Positions 35,090 to 43,752 of a stretch of DNA of 64,000 nucleotides are shown here, piece after piece. Within the stretch, counting starts at the first letter, position 1. Each line of letters starts with the position of its first letter. The DNA is from CAKZQX01 sp034435975 (GTDB lineage: Bacteria; Chloroflexota; Chloroflexia; Chloroflexales; Chloroflexaceae). The notes beneath the pieces were generated by a model. That model saw only the letters and a program-made list of their open reading frames with translations. It ran no database searches and had not been told where the DNA came from. The position numbers were made by a program, and so were the translations under genes. Where the stretch lies: NCBI GenBank assembly GCA_034435975.1, contig DAOTWD010000145.1, positions 274,758-338,757 on the forward strand, given 5' to 3'.

Positions 35090-35878
35090 ATGAATCATGA
35101 GATCTATACTGGTATCACACCCCGACGCCGCCAATACCAGTACCATCAAGATCAACCAGTTGCCGCCGAGCGCGACTATCTCAAAATTATTTTCTACCTG
35201 AATGAGCGCGGCGAGTCAGCATCGATCGCCCGCCTGGTAGACTGGATGCACGAATCTGCTCCGCGGGTCACCTATATTCTGCGGCGACTTGAACGCAAAG
35301 GAACGATCATCTGTACCCCTGCCGGTGAGATGGTATTGACCGTTAGTGGCCAGTGCCTGGTACAAACGATCATTCGCCGCCAACGCTTGCTGGAGTGTTT
35401 TTTGCTGAATGTACTGCAAATTCCCTGGTATCTGACCCATCGTGAAGCGATACGCCTTGAACCATTAATCTCACCTGTGATGGAAGAACGCGTTACATGT
35501 CTGGTTGGTGATGTTCAGACATGTCCGTACGGGAATCCCATCCCAGGGTGCCATCTGACCCGACGTGGCACCATACAATTGCATACGGTACCTCCAGATA
35601 CGCACTTTGTTATTACCCATATTGATGAAGAGGCGCAAGCCAATGTAAAGTTATTGCGCTGGTTCTCGACATGGGGATGTATGCCCCAGGTTACCCTGGG
35701 TGTTGTGGAAAAACGGACAACCCATTCGATTATCACCCGTCCGAATACACACCAGACGTTAGTTGTGCCCCACCAGTCAGCCGCTTTTATCTGGGGGGAT
35801 ATTGTATATCAAGGAGAGACTGATGATCACTGTCGCCAATCGGATTTTTGTGGCTCCAGAATATGCCGAGGCATTTGA
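35090..35878 (+). CDS. DtxR/MntR-family metal-dependent regulator, altered ligands
   Basis: A 262-residue regulator with the DtxR layout. The winged helix is at about 25-85 (YLKIIFYLNERGESASIARLVDWMHESAPRVTYILRRLERKG). The dimerisation/metal domain follows, with RRQRLLECFLL, THREAIRLEPLISPVMEERV and the signature CPYGNPIPG, then an SH3-like FeoA domain. Compared with DtxR, the Met10 position is Asp (as in MntR) and the His79 position is Gln, Cys102 is Ile and His106 is Pro, while Glu83, His98 and Glu105 are kept. Metal choice or need may therefore differ. Start chosen at the ATG before the conserved N terminus. Its C terminus overlaps the next gene by 56 bp. Confidence 0.88.
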   Translation: MNHEIYTGITPRRRQYQYHQDQPVAAERDYLKIIFYLNERGESASIARLVDWMHESAPRVTYILRRLERKGTIICTPAGEMVLTVSGQCLVQTIIRRQRLLECFLLNVLQIPWYLTHREAIRLEPLISPVMEERVTCLVGDVQTCPYGNPIPGCHLTRRGTIQLHTVPPDTHFVITHIDEEAQANVKLLRWFSTWGCMPQVTLGVVEKRTTHSIITRPNTHQTLVVPHQSAAFIWGDIVYQGETDDHCRQSDFCGSRICRGI

Positions 35879-36188
35879 AGAGCGTTTTCGTAGCCGGGCG
35901 AGGCTGGTCGATACCATGCCCGGCTTCATTCTCAACCAGGTCTTACGTCCGGTCAATCCCGGCGATCCCTATATCATCCTGACGTTGTGGGAGACGCGGG
36001 CCCATTTTGATGCCTGGGTGCAATCAGAGGAGTTTCGACAGGGCCATGCGCGTTCCAACGCACTGCCAGCGGCTGCATTTACCGCACCCAACAGGCTTGA
36101 AATTCACGAAGTCATTCAGGATACCAGCCGGGCACAACTTCAGATCGAGCCACGCGGCCAGCCATTTCAAGTACATGCAACACCATAA
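35823..36188 (+). CDS. ABM-domain protein, IsdG/HmoB-like heme monooxygenase candidate
   Basis: A 121-residue ferredoxin-like alpha-beta protein of the antibiotic-biosynthesis-monooxygenase superfamily: ITVANRIFVAPEYAEAFEERF, GFILNQVLRPVNPGDPYIILTLWETRAHFDAWVQSEEF. The NRIFV opening, the W in TLWET and the HFDAW helix fit the heme-degrading IsdG/HmoB branch. A heme-ligating His would be HFDAW or nearby. AAGGAG lies six bases before the ATG. It overlaps the DtxR-like gene, so translation may be coupled. Given the FecCD permease and binding protein that follow, release of iron from imported heme is a fair inference. Confidence 0.87.
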   Translation: MITVANRIFVAPEYAEAFEERFRSRARLVDTMPGFILNQVLRPVNPGDPYIILTLWETRAHFDAWVQSEEFRQGHARSNALPAAAFTAPNRLEIHEVIQDTSRAQLQIEPRGQPFQVHATP

Positions 36189-36314
36189 GCCACGCAATAT
36201 ATGTGACCAGATACGGGTAATCTTTTGTTGTTCTGGATGCCTGGTAACAGTGCAATTTATTAACATACACTATCTTTCATGAAAACATATGCTTATTACA
36301 TACATATTTGCCGC

Positions 36315-36324
36315 AGGTGAACCC
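36315..36324 (+). promoter_or_regulatory. AGGTGAACCC site upstream of the FecCD permease
   Basis: Matches AGGT-N2-ACCT at 7 of 8 fixed positions, about 50 bp before the permease start. Tentative member of the same regulon as the sites at 33158-33546. Confidence 0.4.
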
Positions 36325-36360
36325 CATCTGGTTATGGACGACCGCATCACTCGTATCATT

Positions 36361-36374
36361 GAGGATTGCTATAT
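36361..36374 (+). repeat. GGATTGCTATATA motif, copy 2, spanning the permease ribosome site
   Basis: GAGGATTGCTATAT immediately precedes the ATG at 36375, and its GAGG is the only ribosome-site candidate. Other copies: 28183, 44676, 62810. Confidence 0.6.
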
Positions 36375-37430
36375 ATGCGCATGATGAGTTCCTTGCCACG
36401 CACTGTTTTACCCTCCGGGGTGTTTTTTCTGACGCTGATCGTTCTCTGCCTGGGAACCATGCTGCTCTCGATTGGGATTGGCGCGATTGCGATCCCCCCC
36501 CTTGCAACCGTTGCCATCCTCCTGCAGCAGATCGGGATCAGCATCGAAGCCCCGACCACGGTGCAGCAAGAGTCAATGTTGTTAATCGTGCGTTTACCGC
36601 GTGTTCTCGTGTCAGCACTGGTCGGAGCAGGACTGGCCGTCGCCGGAGCGCTCTTGCAGGGCGTGTTTCGCAATCCACTGGTTGATCCTGGCTTAATTGG
36701 CGTCAATAGTGGCGCTGCATTTGGTGCAGTGGTTGTGCTGGCGTTGGGGTTAACCCCACTGGGCATGTTCACGTTGCCCGTAGCGTCGTTTGTGGGCGGA
36801 GTTGCTACTACCCTGCTGGTCTATCGCCTCTCATTACGGCAAGGATATACCGATGTTACGACGATGCTGCTAGTTGGACTGGCACTCAATGCCATTCTGG
36901 TTGGAATAACTGGCGTATTAACCTTCACAGGTGGCGGAGGCAATCCCACTATGGGGACGCTGTCTTTCTGGACGATGGGCAGTCTGACGGGTTCTCTGTG
37001 GCAGACAGTGATCAGTGTCGCTCCATTGATACTGGTGGGCAGCTTCCTGGCCCCAACGTTAGCCCGTGCGCTGAACCTGTTGGCGCTAGGAGAACAAGAG
37101 GCCCGGCATCTTGGGGTACAGACTGAACAGGTGACCCGGCGGGCGGTGGTAGTGGCGGCACTCCTGGCAGGGGCGAGTGTTGCCGCTGCTGGCGCAATTG
37201 GCTTTATTGGCTTGATTGTGCCGCATCTGGTACGGCTCATACTTGGCCCGGATCATCGACGGGTTATCCCGGCATCAATGCTGGGCGGTGCCACCCTGCT
37301 TACGCTGGCCGATCTGCTGGCACGTACCATTGCTGCGCCGCTCGAAATGCCGGTGGGACTGGTAACGGCGTGCATCGGTGGCCCATTTTTCCTGGTGCTT
37401 ATTTTGCGAACCCCACCCTTCTCTCGGTAG
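36375..37430 (+). CDS. FecCD-family ABC transporter permease (iron/heme/B12)
   Basis: A 351-residue permease of the BtuC/FecCD/HmuU type with about 9-10 membrane segments. Signatures: LPRVLVSALVGAGLAVAGALLQGVFRNPLVDPGLIGVNSGA (start of the BtuC fold) and the cytoplasmic coupling region GFIGLIVPHLVRLILGPDHR, then PLEMPVGLVTACIGGPFFLVLIL. Family knowledge: it moves heme, siderophore iron or cobalamin from a binding protein across the inner membrane. The matching ATPase (FecE/HmuV) is not in the window. The start is set at the ATG directly after the GGATTGCTATATA motif. Two further in-frame ATGs follow within three codons. Confidence 0.95.
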   Translation: MRMMSSLPRTVLPSGVFFLTLIVLCLGTMLLSIGIGAIAIPPLATVAILLQQIGISIEAPTTVQQESMLLIVRLPRVLVSALVGAGLAVAGALLQGVFRNPLVDPGLIGVNSGAAFGAVVVLALGLTPLGMFTLPVASFVGGVATTLLVYRLSLRQGYTDVTTMLLVGLALNAILVGITGVLTFTGGGGNPTMGTLSFWTMGSLTGSLWQTVISVAPLILVGSFLAPTLARALNLLALGEQEARHLGVQTEQVTRRAVVVAALLAGASVAAAGAIGFIGLIVPHLVRLILGPDHRRVIPASMLGGATLLTLADLLARTIAAPLEMPVGLVTACIGGPFFLVLILRTPPFSR

Positions 37431-37437
37431 TTTTTTC

Positions 37438-37595
37438 GCAACCGTTCAGGTGAGGCGGTTTGGATGGGCCATACCCATATAGGCGTTTCTTTTCCGGCCC
37501 GTTGCGGCGACTTTGCCGCCACAACGGGCCGGACAGAGGGTTTCGCGGGGGCCTGCGACCCCCGCACCCCTCGCTGGCAAACGTCTTCCTGAACG
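37438..37595. repeat. MITE family A, copy 2 (opposite orientation, degenerate right end)
   Basis: The left end GCAACCGTTCAGG and the right end CCTGAACG match 28396-28557 in reverse orientation, and the interior keeps the same hairpins: a GTTGCGGCGACTTTGCCGCC stem and GGGGGCCTGCGACCCCC. No target duplication remains. It starts 7 bp after the permease stop, preceded by TTTTTT. Confidence 0.85.
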
Positions 37596-37701
37596 AACAG
37601 CCTGGAAAGGAGAACGGAACCTCTACTGGTCGAATGGAATTTCTATTATCTGTATGAGCATAAAGCGGTCATAGTGTATACATGAGGGAGGTCATCTAGA
37701 T

Positions 37702-38733
37702 ATGAGATACATACGCAACAGGGGGACATTGGCCTGGCTACTCATCGTTGCAACCATCCTGCTCTTGCCAGCTCATCATCAAGGAACGACTGCGTCGAGA
37801 GTCAATGCCCAGCAACAACCAGGAGCGAATACAATTGTTTATTTACCCTTGATTCTCGGCCCTGATCCGTTTCGCGGGCCACCTCAACTGCCGGCCACCG
37901 TCACAGATATGAATGGTGACACGGTTACGATTGAGTCGGTTGAGCGCATTATTGGTCTTAGTGGCGATATTACCGAGATTATCTTTGCGCTGGGAATGGG
38001 CGACAAGGTCGTTGCTGCCGACATTAGCGCGACCTATCCAGCGCAGGCCCGGCAACTGCCCAAAATTGGCTACCAGCGCGATTTGAATGCGGAGGCGATT
38101 ATCAATTTTCGCCCAACGGTCGTTATCGGCAAACGCGGTGCCGGGCCACCACCAGTACTTGTTCAACTGCGTCAGGCCGGGCTAAAACTGGCGATGACCA
38201 ACGATGGAGTTAGTCTCAATGCACCGGCGGAGAAGATAAGGTTTGTCGCTCAGGCGCTCGGTGTGCCCACACGCGGAGCCATGTTAATTGCGCAGCTTGA
38301 GGCCGATTTCGCTGCAGCCGAGGCAGCGCTTCAGCAGGTCAATAACCGACCCAGACCACGGGTGATCTTTCTCTACCTGCGCCAGGGTGAGGAAGGCAAT
38401 CAGCGCCTGGTGTTTGGGGCCAACACAGCCACTAACACGATGATCACCGCTGCCGGTGGTATTGATGCAGCGGCGGAGATTGGCATTCGTGGTGTTTTGC
38501 AACCAATTACCACAGAAGCACTGATTGCGGCCCAACCAGACGTTATCCTGGTGTTCGAGTCTGGATTGGCGGAGATCGGCGGCGAAGAAGGCCTCCTGGC
38601 CCTGCCCGGCATTGCGCAGACTCCGGCCGGGCAGAATCGCCGGATTGTGGCTATGGATGGGCAATATCTAGCCGGCATGAATCCCCGTACTGGTAAGGCA
38701 TTACTCGACTTGATTCGATTGCTGCATCCCTGA
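37702..38733 (+). CDS. Heme/cobalamin-type ABC substrate-binding protein
   Basis: A 343-residue exported protein. It begins with a basic stretch and a hydrophobic segment (about 12-27, LAWLLIVATILLLPA), then a linker ending in TIVYLPLILGPDPF, then a periplasmic-binding fold (about 65-340): IIGLSGDITEIIFALGMGDKVVAADISATYP, NAEAIINFRPTVVIG, and the late LLALPGIAQTPAGQNRRIVAMDGQYLAGMNPRTG. This matches the HmuT/hemin-binding branch of the cluster A-II (BtuF-like) proteins. GGGAGGT precedes the start. It feeds the FecCD permease next door. Heme is favoured as substrate because of the monooxygenase-like gene and protoglobin nearby, but cobalamin is possible. Confidence 0.93.
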   Translation: MRYIRNRGTLAWLLIVATILLLPAHHQGTTASRVNAQQQPGANTIVYLPLILGPDPFRGPPQLPATVTDMNGDTVTIESVERIIGLSGDITEIIFALGMGDKVVAADISATYPAQARQLPKIGYQRDLNAEAIINFRPTVVIGKRGAGPPPVLVQLRQAGLKLAMTNDGVSLNAPAEKIRFVAQALGVPTRGAMLIAQLEADFAAAEAALQQVNNRPRPRVIFLYLRQGEEGNQRLVFGANTATNTMITAAGGIDAAAEIGIRGVLQPITTEALIAAQPDVILVFESGLAEIGGEEGLLALPGIAQTPAGQNRRIVAMDGQYLAGMNPRTGKALLDLIRLLHP

Positions 38734-39147
38734 TGCCAGGCGTTATAGTCTCTGGGGGGGCTGCGCTCGCCAGTTTGCAGGTTCTCTTGCTAAACGGGTG
38801 TCAGAACAGATGATAGAGATTGACCGGGTTACACGCCGGTACAGGCACTCACCGTGTACGTCTAGTTAATACCACGAGGTATGCGGTGATCTGATCAAAT
38901 AGCCTTTTCGCCTGTAGCAGAGTGGCACTTTCCCGGTGTGAGAACGTTCTAACGTTCTCATACTCCAACGAGACTTCATCTTGTCAGGCGCGCGGGGATC
39001 TGCCGCTCCGCGCATACTCCCTATCTGGTGCAACGAAGCCGCACCGCATCAGATAGGGTGATTTCGGAAAGGCGAAGCCGCGTCGAGCCTCTTTATTGAG
39101 GAGAGAAGAATCACGTTTTCAGCATTATAACGAGCGCGATGAGGTAA
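38734..39147. other. Non-coding region with repeats D3 and B4
   Basis: No supported gene. 38873-38931 is a diverged copy of repeat D (GTATGCGGTGATC... CGCCTGTAGCAGAGTGG). 38961 to about 39100 is repeat B copy 4, with an 18-bp CTATCTGGTGC...GCATCAGATAG hairpin. An AGAACGTTCTAACGTTCT direct repeat precedes it at 38941-38958. Confidence 0.55.
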
Positions 39148-40464
39148 ATGATATCGGTTACGAATAGACGGTACCGATGCTGGATCGTATGCATTGGCAG
39201 CATCTGCTGCCTGCTGATGGCAACCAGTCTGCGCAGTGTAACAGCACAGAATGTCCCGGATCTTTCGACCCATGTCGGAGTAGTCGTGGATGCGGGCAAT
39301 GGCACGGTTCAAACCGGTTGTCTTGAGTTGGGGCCAGGCGGTCAATCAGATGGGGTGCAGATTCTGGCTGCTACAGGATTCGCTACACAGCAGATCAGTG
39401 ATCGCGAAGAAGTCAGGATGTGCATGATCAACAATCAGGGCTGTCGCGTTGATGCCGGTGAAGCCTGTTTCTGCCAGTGCGATGATCAAACATGCTACCA
39501 GTGGATCTACTACGAACTGGTCAACGATACCTGGCAACGACGCTGGTCGGCCAGCAGCCATACCATAACGCCAGGGATGATCGTCGGCTGGGTCTGGGCA
39601 GACACCCAGGCTGTCCCGGTTACGCAGCCAGCATTGCGCACGTTTGATCAGGTGTGTGCGGGTGCTCTCCCCACGCCAACTGCCACGCACACGAGCATTG
39701 CGACTGAGACCGCGACGCCTACCAAGACCGCGACGCCCACCGAGACCGCGACACCCAGCGAGACCGCGACGCCCACCGAGACCGCGACGCCGCTGCCAGA
39801 AAAAACACCAACCGCCACAGACATTCCAACCGAAACGCCCACCCCAACCGTCACCGAAACACTACCAACTATGGCCCCCGACACAGAACATAGTGCGGCA
39901 GAGGTAATACGCAACGTTGTTTATTTACCGTTAATCATCAAAGCATTACCGGTAAATAGTGATATGTTAGATGATCCTTCCTCAAATTCATATCCAGATC
40001 CTGAAGCATCAGTAACAGATGCGCCTGATTCACCTGAGCCGGAGGTTGTGCCAACACCAATGCCAGCACCAACGCCAACGCTCACCCCCAGCCCGACGCT
40101 GGAGCCTACGTCGGCGATTATTATTGAGTTTGAGCGACCAACCATGGAACCGCTTGCGCTTCCAGAACGTGATCGTCCGCCGCCGCCCACCGCTGCTACC
40201 GGAATACTACCGGAACAACCCATACCTGACAGCACAGCTACCCCGATGTCCAACCAGGCACCAGACACGAACAACGAGGTGGATACCTATCCCGCCGCAA
40301 TGTCCCTGGATCAGCGTTCAACTGCACGTGATGCGTGGTGGCTCCTGAGCCTCCTCTTGCTGATCGCAATTATCTATACTGGCCTGATCATCTTTCTTTA
40401 CACACGACAGCAACATGCGTTTGGAACGGCCGACCTGGTGGTTGATGGCCCGGATGAGCAGTAA
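39148..40464 (+). CDS. Cell-surface protein with Thr/Pro repeats and C-terminal anchor
   Basis: A 438-residue exported protein. Signal peptide at about 1-34 (CWIVCIGSICCLLMATSLRSVTAQ). Residues 35-160 form a Cys-rich domain (CMINNQGCRVDAGEACFCQCDDQTCYQW) with a YYELVNDTWQRRW strand and a GMIVGWVWAD end, resembling small domains found beside B12/cobalt transporters. Residues 170-220 are a TETATPT repeat encoded by 18-bp tandem units (39706-39793). A Pro/Thr-rich stalk follows, then a C-terminal membrane segment (WWLLSLLLLIAIIYTGLIIFLY). YLPLII within the stalk recalls the same phrase in the neighbouring binding protein. Likely a surface-anchored heme- or cofactor-binding protein, by context only. 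Confidence 0.85.
   Translation: MISVTNRRYRCWIVCIGSICCLLMATSLRSVTAQNVPDLSTHVGVVVDAGNGTVQTGCLELGPGGQSDGVQILAATGFATQQISDREEVRMCMINNQGCRVDAGEACFCQCDDQTCYQWIYYELVNDTWQRRWSASSHTITPGMIVGWVWADTQAVPVTQPALRTFDQVCAGALPTPTATHTSIATETATPTKTATPTETATPSETATPTETATPLPEKTPTATDIPTETPTPTVTETLPTMAPDTEHSAAEVIRNVVYLPLIIKALPVNSDMLDDPSSNSYPDPEASVTDAPDSPEPEVVPTPMPAPTPTLTPSPTLEPTSAIIIEFERPTMEPLALPERDRPPPPTAATGILPEQPIPDSTATPMSNQAPDTNNEVDTYPAAMSLDQRSTARDAWWLLSLLLLIAIIYTGLIIFLYTRQQHAFGTADLVVDGPDEQ
39706..39793 (+). repeat. 18-bp tandem repeat encoding TETATP
   Basis: Nearly five units of GAGACCGCGACGCCCACC, differing at a few bases, inside the surface-protein gene. Units are in frame, so copy number can change stalk length without breaking the protein. 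Confidence 0.9.
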
Positions 40465-40709
40465 AACAGACGAGGTGCCAGGGAGTGTAACGTACCGTTC
40501 TGCATGCTCCCCCATGCCCGGCTACCATCGGTAAAGCCAGCCTGTGCTAACTCCAACCGGTCGCTTGCACGGCCTCTGACACACGAGCCAAAGCCTTCAG
40601 GCTCCCGGTGGGTCGCAGCAGGTGCAAGACTGGTGTGCTTCATGATACCACACGGCAGTGGACGATGGACGGTGACAGGGTGTGGAATGTTCCCAATGGC
40701 CATGGTACG

Positions 40710-41312
40710 TCAGGTTGATCGGGCCATCAGCGCGGTTGCAAGCGGTAATTCTACCTCTGGTGGCAACAGTACCGCATCAATCATATGCATAACTCCGTTC
40801 GCAGCCTCCATATCGGTGTCAACAATTCGCACATTGTCATTGAGGATGACCGTTGCACCATCCCGATCAAGGCGAATCTCTGCACCGTGTAGCGACGTAA
40901 GCGCGTTGTAATGCTCTAGGTCACGGGCAAGAAAATAGCCATGGACAATATGGTAGGACAAAATCTCCGCTAACAGGTGGGGATTTTGTTGCAGTCGCGC
41001 AAAAACACCCTCTGGCAAGGCAGCAAAAGCTGCATCAGTAGGCGCAAAGATCGTGTACGAGCCAGTGTTCCCCAGGGTCTCCGCCAACTCGGTAAGCTGA
41101 ATAGCAGTAACGAGAGAAGCACAGCGCCGATCATCGCGGGCGATGTCGAGCAGGGTTTCATCACCAGTGAGCAGTCGCGCCATCGCACCCGGTGTACCGC
41201 GAACCGGCGTGATGGCGATACCAGGTATGCTCGCGTCGGGTTCGCCTGACGCACAGGCCGCCAGGGCTATCCCCAATAAAAGACGACACATCACTACGAA
41301 CAGTCGCTTCAT
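40710..41312 (-). CDS. Fasciclin-domain lipoprotein
   Basis: A 200-residue lipoprotein: signal peptide MKRLFVVMCRLLLGIALAAC with the lipobox LAAC, then a single FAS1 domain (about 60-195). The FAS1 signatures are LLDIARDDRRCASLVTAIQLTELAETLGNTGSYTIFAPTDAAFAALPEGV and ILSYHIVHGYFLARDL, ending VVDTDMEAANGVMHMIDAVLLP. FAS1 domains mediate adhesion, and some bind heme or carbohydrate. Start set at the last of three ATGs because it is seven bases after GGAAGG. It faces the surface protein. Confidence 0.94.
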   Translation of the reverse strand: MKRLFVVMCRLLLGIALAACASGEPDASIPGIAITPVRGTPGAMARLLTGDETLLDIARDDRRCASLVTAIQLTELAETLGNTGSYTIFAPTDAAFAALPEGVFARLQQNPHLLAEILSYHIVHGYFLARDLEHYNALTSLHGAEIRLDRDGATVILNDNVRIVDTDMEAANGVMHMIDAVLLPPEVELPLATALMARST

Positions 41313-41770
41313 CATCATTCCTTCCAAGCTGCCCAGGCAGCACGTATCATTCTTACCACCACATCACATACAGTTACAACGTTGCAAGCCCTGACGCTTC
41401 TCTCGTAACATGTATGTCGGCAGCAAACTGCGCGCCGCACTTGATATTCGTGGCCTGACCCGATTCGTATCGCCGTTGTAGTACAACAGCGATCAGCCGT
41501 ATAATTTACCATAGGTTCCACCCTCGTCGCTCCAGAGCCACTGCGGTCTGCACCTGGACTACTGGCTCCGTCAATCTAAACAAACTCGCCCAAGATACTT
41601 GCGCACTGTGGCATATTTACGGTATCATGCAGGACGTGTCTTATGTCACCTGGAAGACGCCTGGCTCCCAGAACATATATTCTACTCGTGTGTAAACCCA
41701 CTTCGTATGTTCGTATGTATGATTGATTCGTTCCACGCGAGTGTAATCCATGCACTTTAAGGAGAGCAAT
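41313..41770. other. Divergent intergenic region, no gene seen
   Basis: Between the fasciclin and protoglobin genes. I see no gene, repeat or convincing promoter here. A TACGGTATCAT segment lies near 41619. Confidence 0.4.
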
Positions 41771-42319
41771 ATGACCACCGATCGATTAAGTTGGCAGATT
41801 CAAAACGAGGCGGTACTTGGCGAACTGATTACCCTGATGAATCTGCACCCCGATGAACAACGCCTGCTGGGTGAGTTGTCCAGTGCAGCCACAGCTATTG
41901 CACCAGCAATGACCGAGGCCTTTTATGCCCGGCTTTTTGCCCATCCTCATACCGCCGAATATCTGCAAGGCGTTCATACAGATCGTCTGCACTCAATGCT
42001 CCAGCAGTGGTTTATTGCCCTGTTCTGTGGCACCTATGATGAAGCCTATGCCCGGAGCCGTATGTCCATCGGGCAAATCCATGTCCGCATCGGCTTACCG
42101 GTACGCTATCCGCTGGCAATGCTGGATGTGGTGATGCCCTTTGGCGAGCAAGTGGCCCGCCAGAGTAATCAGCCTGAAGCGGCGCTGACGGCGTTTCACA
42201 AGGTACTGGCGCTCGATGTAGCGATTTTTAATCAGGCCTACGAGGATAACCAGTTACGGCACCTAGCGGAACTGGTCGGCGGTGAACGTCTGGCGCGGCG
42301 CTTGCTGACCGGTACGTAA
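41771..42319 (+). CDS. Protoglobin / globin-sensor-domain protein
   Basis: A 182-residue single-domain globin of the protoglobin/globin-coupled-sensor family. The proximal histidine is H104 in the signature SIGQIHVRIGLPVRYPLAML. FYARLFAHPHTAEYL and the C-terminal helix ALDVAIFNQAYEDNQL complete the fold. There is no output domain, so it may sense or bind O2, NO or CO alone, or signal through a partner. AAGGAG precedes the ATG by six bases. It is near heme-handling genes, which fits a heme theme but does not prove linkage. Confidence 0.94.
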   Translation: MTTDRLSWQIQNEAVLGELITLMNLHPDEQRLLGELSSAATAIAPAMTEAFYARLFAHPHTAEYLQGVHTDRLHSMLQQWFIALFCGTYDEAYARSRMSIGQIHVRIGLPVRYPLAMLDVVMPFGEQVARQSNQPEAALTAFHKVLALDVAIFNQAYEDNQLRHLAELVGGERLARRLLTGT

Positions 42320-42816
42320 GATCTGAACCACCCCGTGCATGAGAGCGGGGGCTGGCGAACTCCCAGGGCTGGCAAGGAGAGACAGTGCATGCACTGTCTC
42401 TCCTTGTCGCTACCAACAAACCCGCACGGGCAAGGGTACCTGTTCCGGTGGGGGCATGGGGTTATTCTGTGTCCCTACACGCATCAACGTACGCTTGCTT
42501 CCGGTTGGAAGGCTGGGAACCATAAACTCTTGAAAGGCAGCCATTCTTAACGTCATGCCCATATGGAACGTAGTGGTGGTGCCTGGGTCAGGCTTTGCGC
42601 CTGCAACAGTGGGAAAGCGAGGCTATTCTGGCCCGGCTTTGCGCTCTGGGTGAAAAGTCGGGTCAGAGCAGGAAAAAGGATCGCTATGCTACAGACTGAA
42701 CCCATGTAACCAGGGATCCGCAGCCACAGTTGCCCGCACCCCTTGTGGGCAACTGTCTCCCCGAACAGGGGCTGGCAAGGATCCCCTGATCCTCAGGGCA
42801 TGCGATCGACCTCAGG
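42320..42816. other. Non-coding region with two strong hairpins
   Basis: No supported gene. It holds the 34-bp palindrome listed separately, and a 10-bp stem ACAGTTGCCC/GGGCAACTGT at 42726-42756. Neither is followed by a T-tract. Confidence 0.55.
42373..42406. repeat. 34-bp perfect palindrome after the protoglobin gene
   Basis: Two 17-bp arms, CAAGGAGAGACAGTGCA and its reverse complement, meet without a loop, 54 bp after the protoglobin stop. The right arm is not followed by T residues, so it is not a textbook terminator. Confidence 0.9.
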
Positions 42817-43752
42817 CTAGGGCACCGGTGTGGGCTCCGGCGCAGGCGCGGCTGACGCTGGTACCTCCTGGAAATCTTCGGCGGGAATATTGATCAGCGG
42901 CATAATCCCGCCCTCACCAGTAGTGAAGCGCGGCAGCACACCATTCCACTTCTCGATAAACCGCAGTTGGAGCAACGCTGGTGAGATGACTTCGCGCTGC
43001 AAGCGTAATGCCTCGGCCTCGGCCTCAGCCACACGCAAGCGAGCCTGGGCTTCAGCGTCGGCGCGCGCTACCTGCTGCTGAGCCTCAATGCGTGCCCGCT
43101 CCAGTTCGCGTTCGGCACGCAGGGCATCCTGCTCGGCAACCTGCTTGGCTTCAATCGCCCGGCTGAATTCTTCACTAAAGTTAAAATCGGTGATTGATAC
43201 CTCCTCAACACGGATACCGCGCGAGCCAAGCCGCTCAACCAGCACATCGCGAATCGATGCCGAGACGAGCGGGCGCTGGGTGATTAATTGTTCGGCCGTA
43301 AACTGTGCGGTGGCTGCCTTCACTGACTCCTGGATAGCCGGATCAATGATCTTCTGCTCATAGTCGGTACCAATCTCACGTACCAGTTCACCAACACGCA
43401 TCGGGTCAGGACTATAGTTCAGCACCACCTGGGTCGTAACAAATTGCAAGTCACGCGAAGCCGCCGATGAGGTTGAGGCCAACCGTTGCGTTTTTACATC
43501 GACAATAGTGACCGAGGTGATAAATGGTGCACGGAAATGCAAGCCTTCATCAAAGACATCCGTCACCTCACCAAACGTTTTGACCACGGCCCGGTTACCA
43601 GCCTCAACAATGGTATATGAATTGAAAAGCGCTACCAGTGCAATTATCGCCAGAAATCCTACCACAACGAGTGTACCAATGGCACCGCCACGTAAGGGAA
43701 TATCCATACCCGGGCTGGCAACTGGCCCTTTGACGCTCCCACGATCAGCCAT
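42817..43752 (-). CDS. SPFH/band 7 protein (prohibitin/HflC type)
   Basis: A 311-residue membrane-anchored protein. One N-terminal membrane segment (about 25-50, GTLVVVGFLAIIALVALFNSYTIV), then an SPFH domain (TIVEAGNRAVVKTFGEVTDVFDEGLHFRAPFITSV...), then a coiled coil rich in Ala, Glu and Arg (about 205-265). The C terminus is Pro/Ala-rich. Such proteins form large rings in membranes, often with the FtsH protease or as lipid-domain scaffolds. No NfeD or HflK partner is next to it. Confidence 0.95.
   Translation of the reverse strand: MADRGSVKGPVASPGMDIPLRGGAIGTLVVVGFLAIIALVALFNSYTIVEAGNRAVVKTFGEVTDVFDEGLHFRAPFITSVTIVDVKTQRLASTSSAASRDLQFVTTQVVLNYSPDPMRVGELVREIGTDYEQKIIDPAIQESVKAATAQFTAEQLITQRPLVSASIRDVLVERLGSRGIRVEEVSITDFNFSEEFSRAIEAKQVAEQDALRAERELERARIEAQQQVARADAEAQARLRVAEAEAEALRLQREVISPALLQLRFIEKWNGVLPRFTTGEGGIMPLINIPAEDFQEVPASAAPAPEPTPVP

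Noticed and set aside
39706..39793. Possible CRISPR or regulatory repeat
   Set aside because: 18-bp units without spacers, in frame inside a surface-protein gene. It encodes a Thr/Pro stalk.
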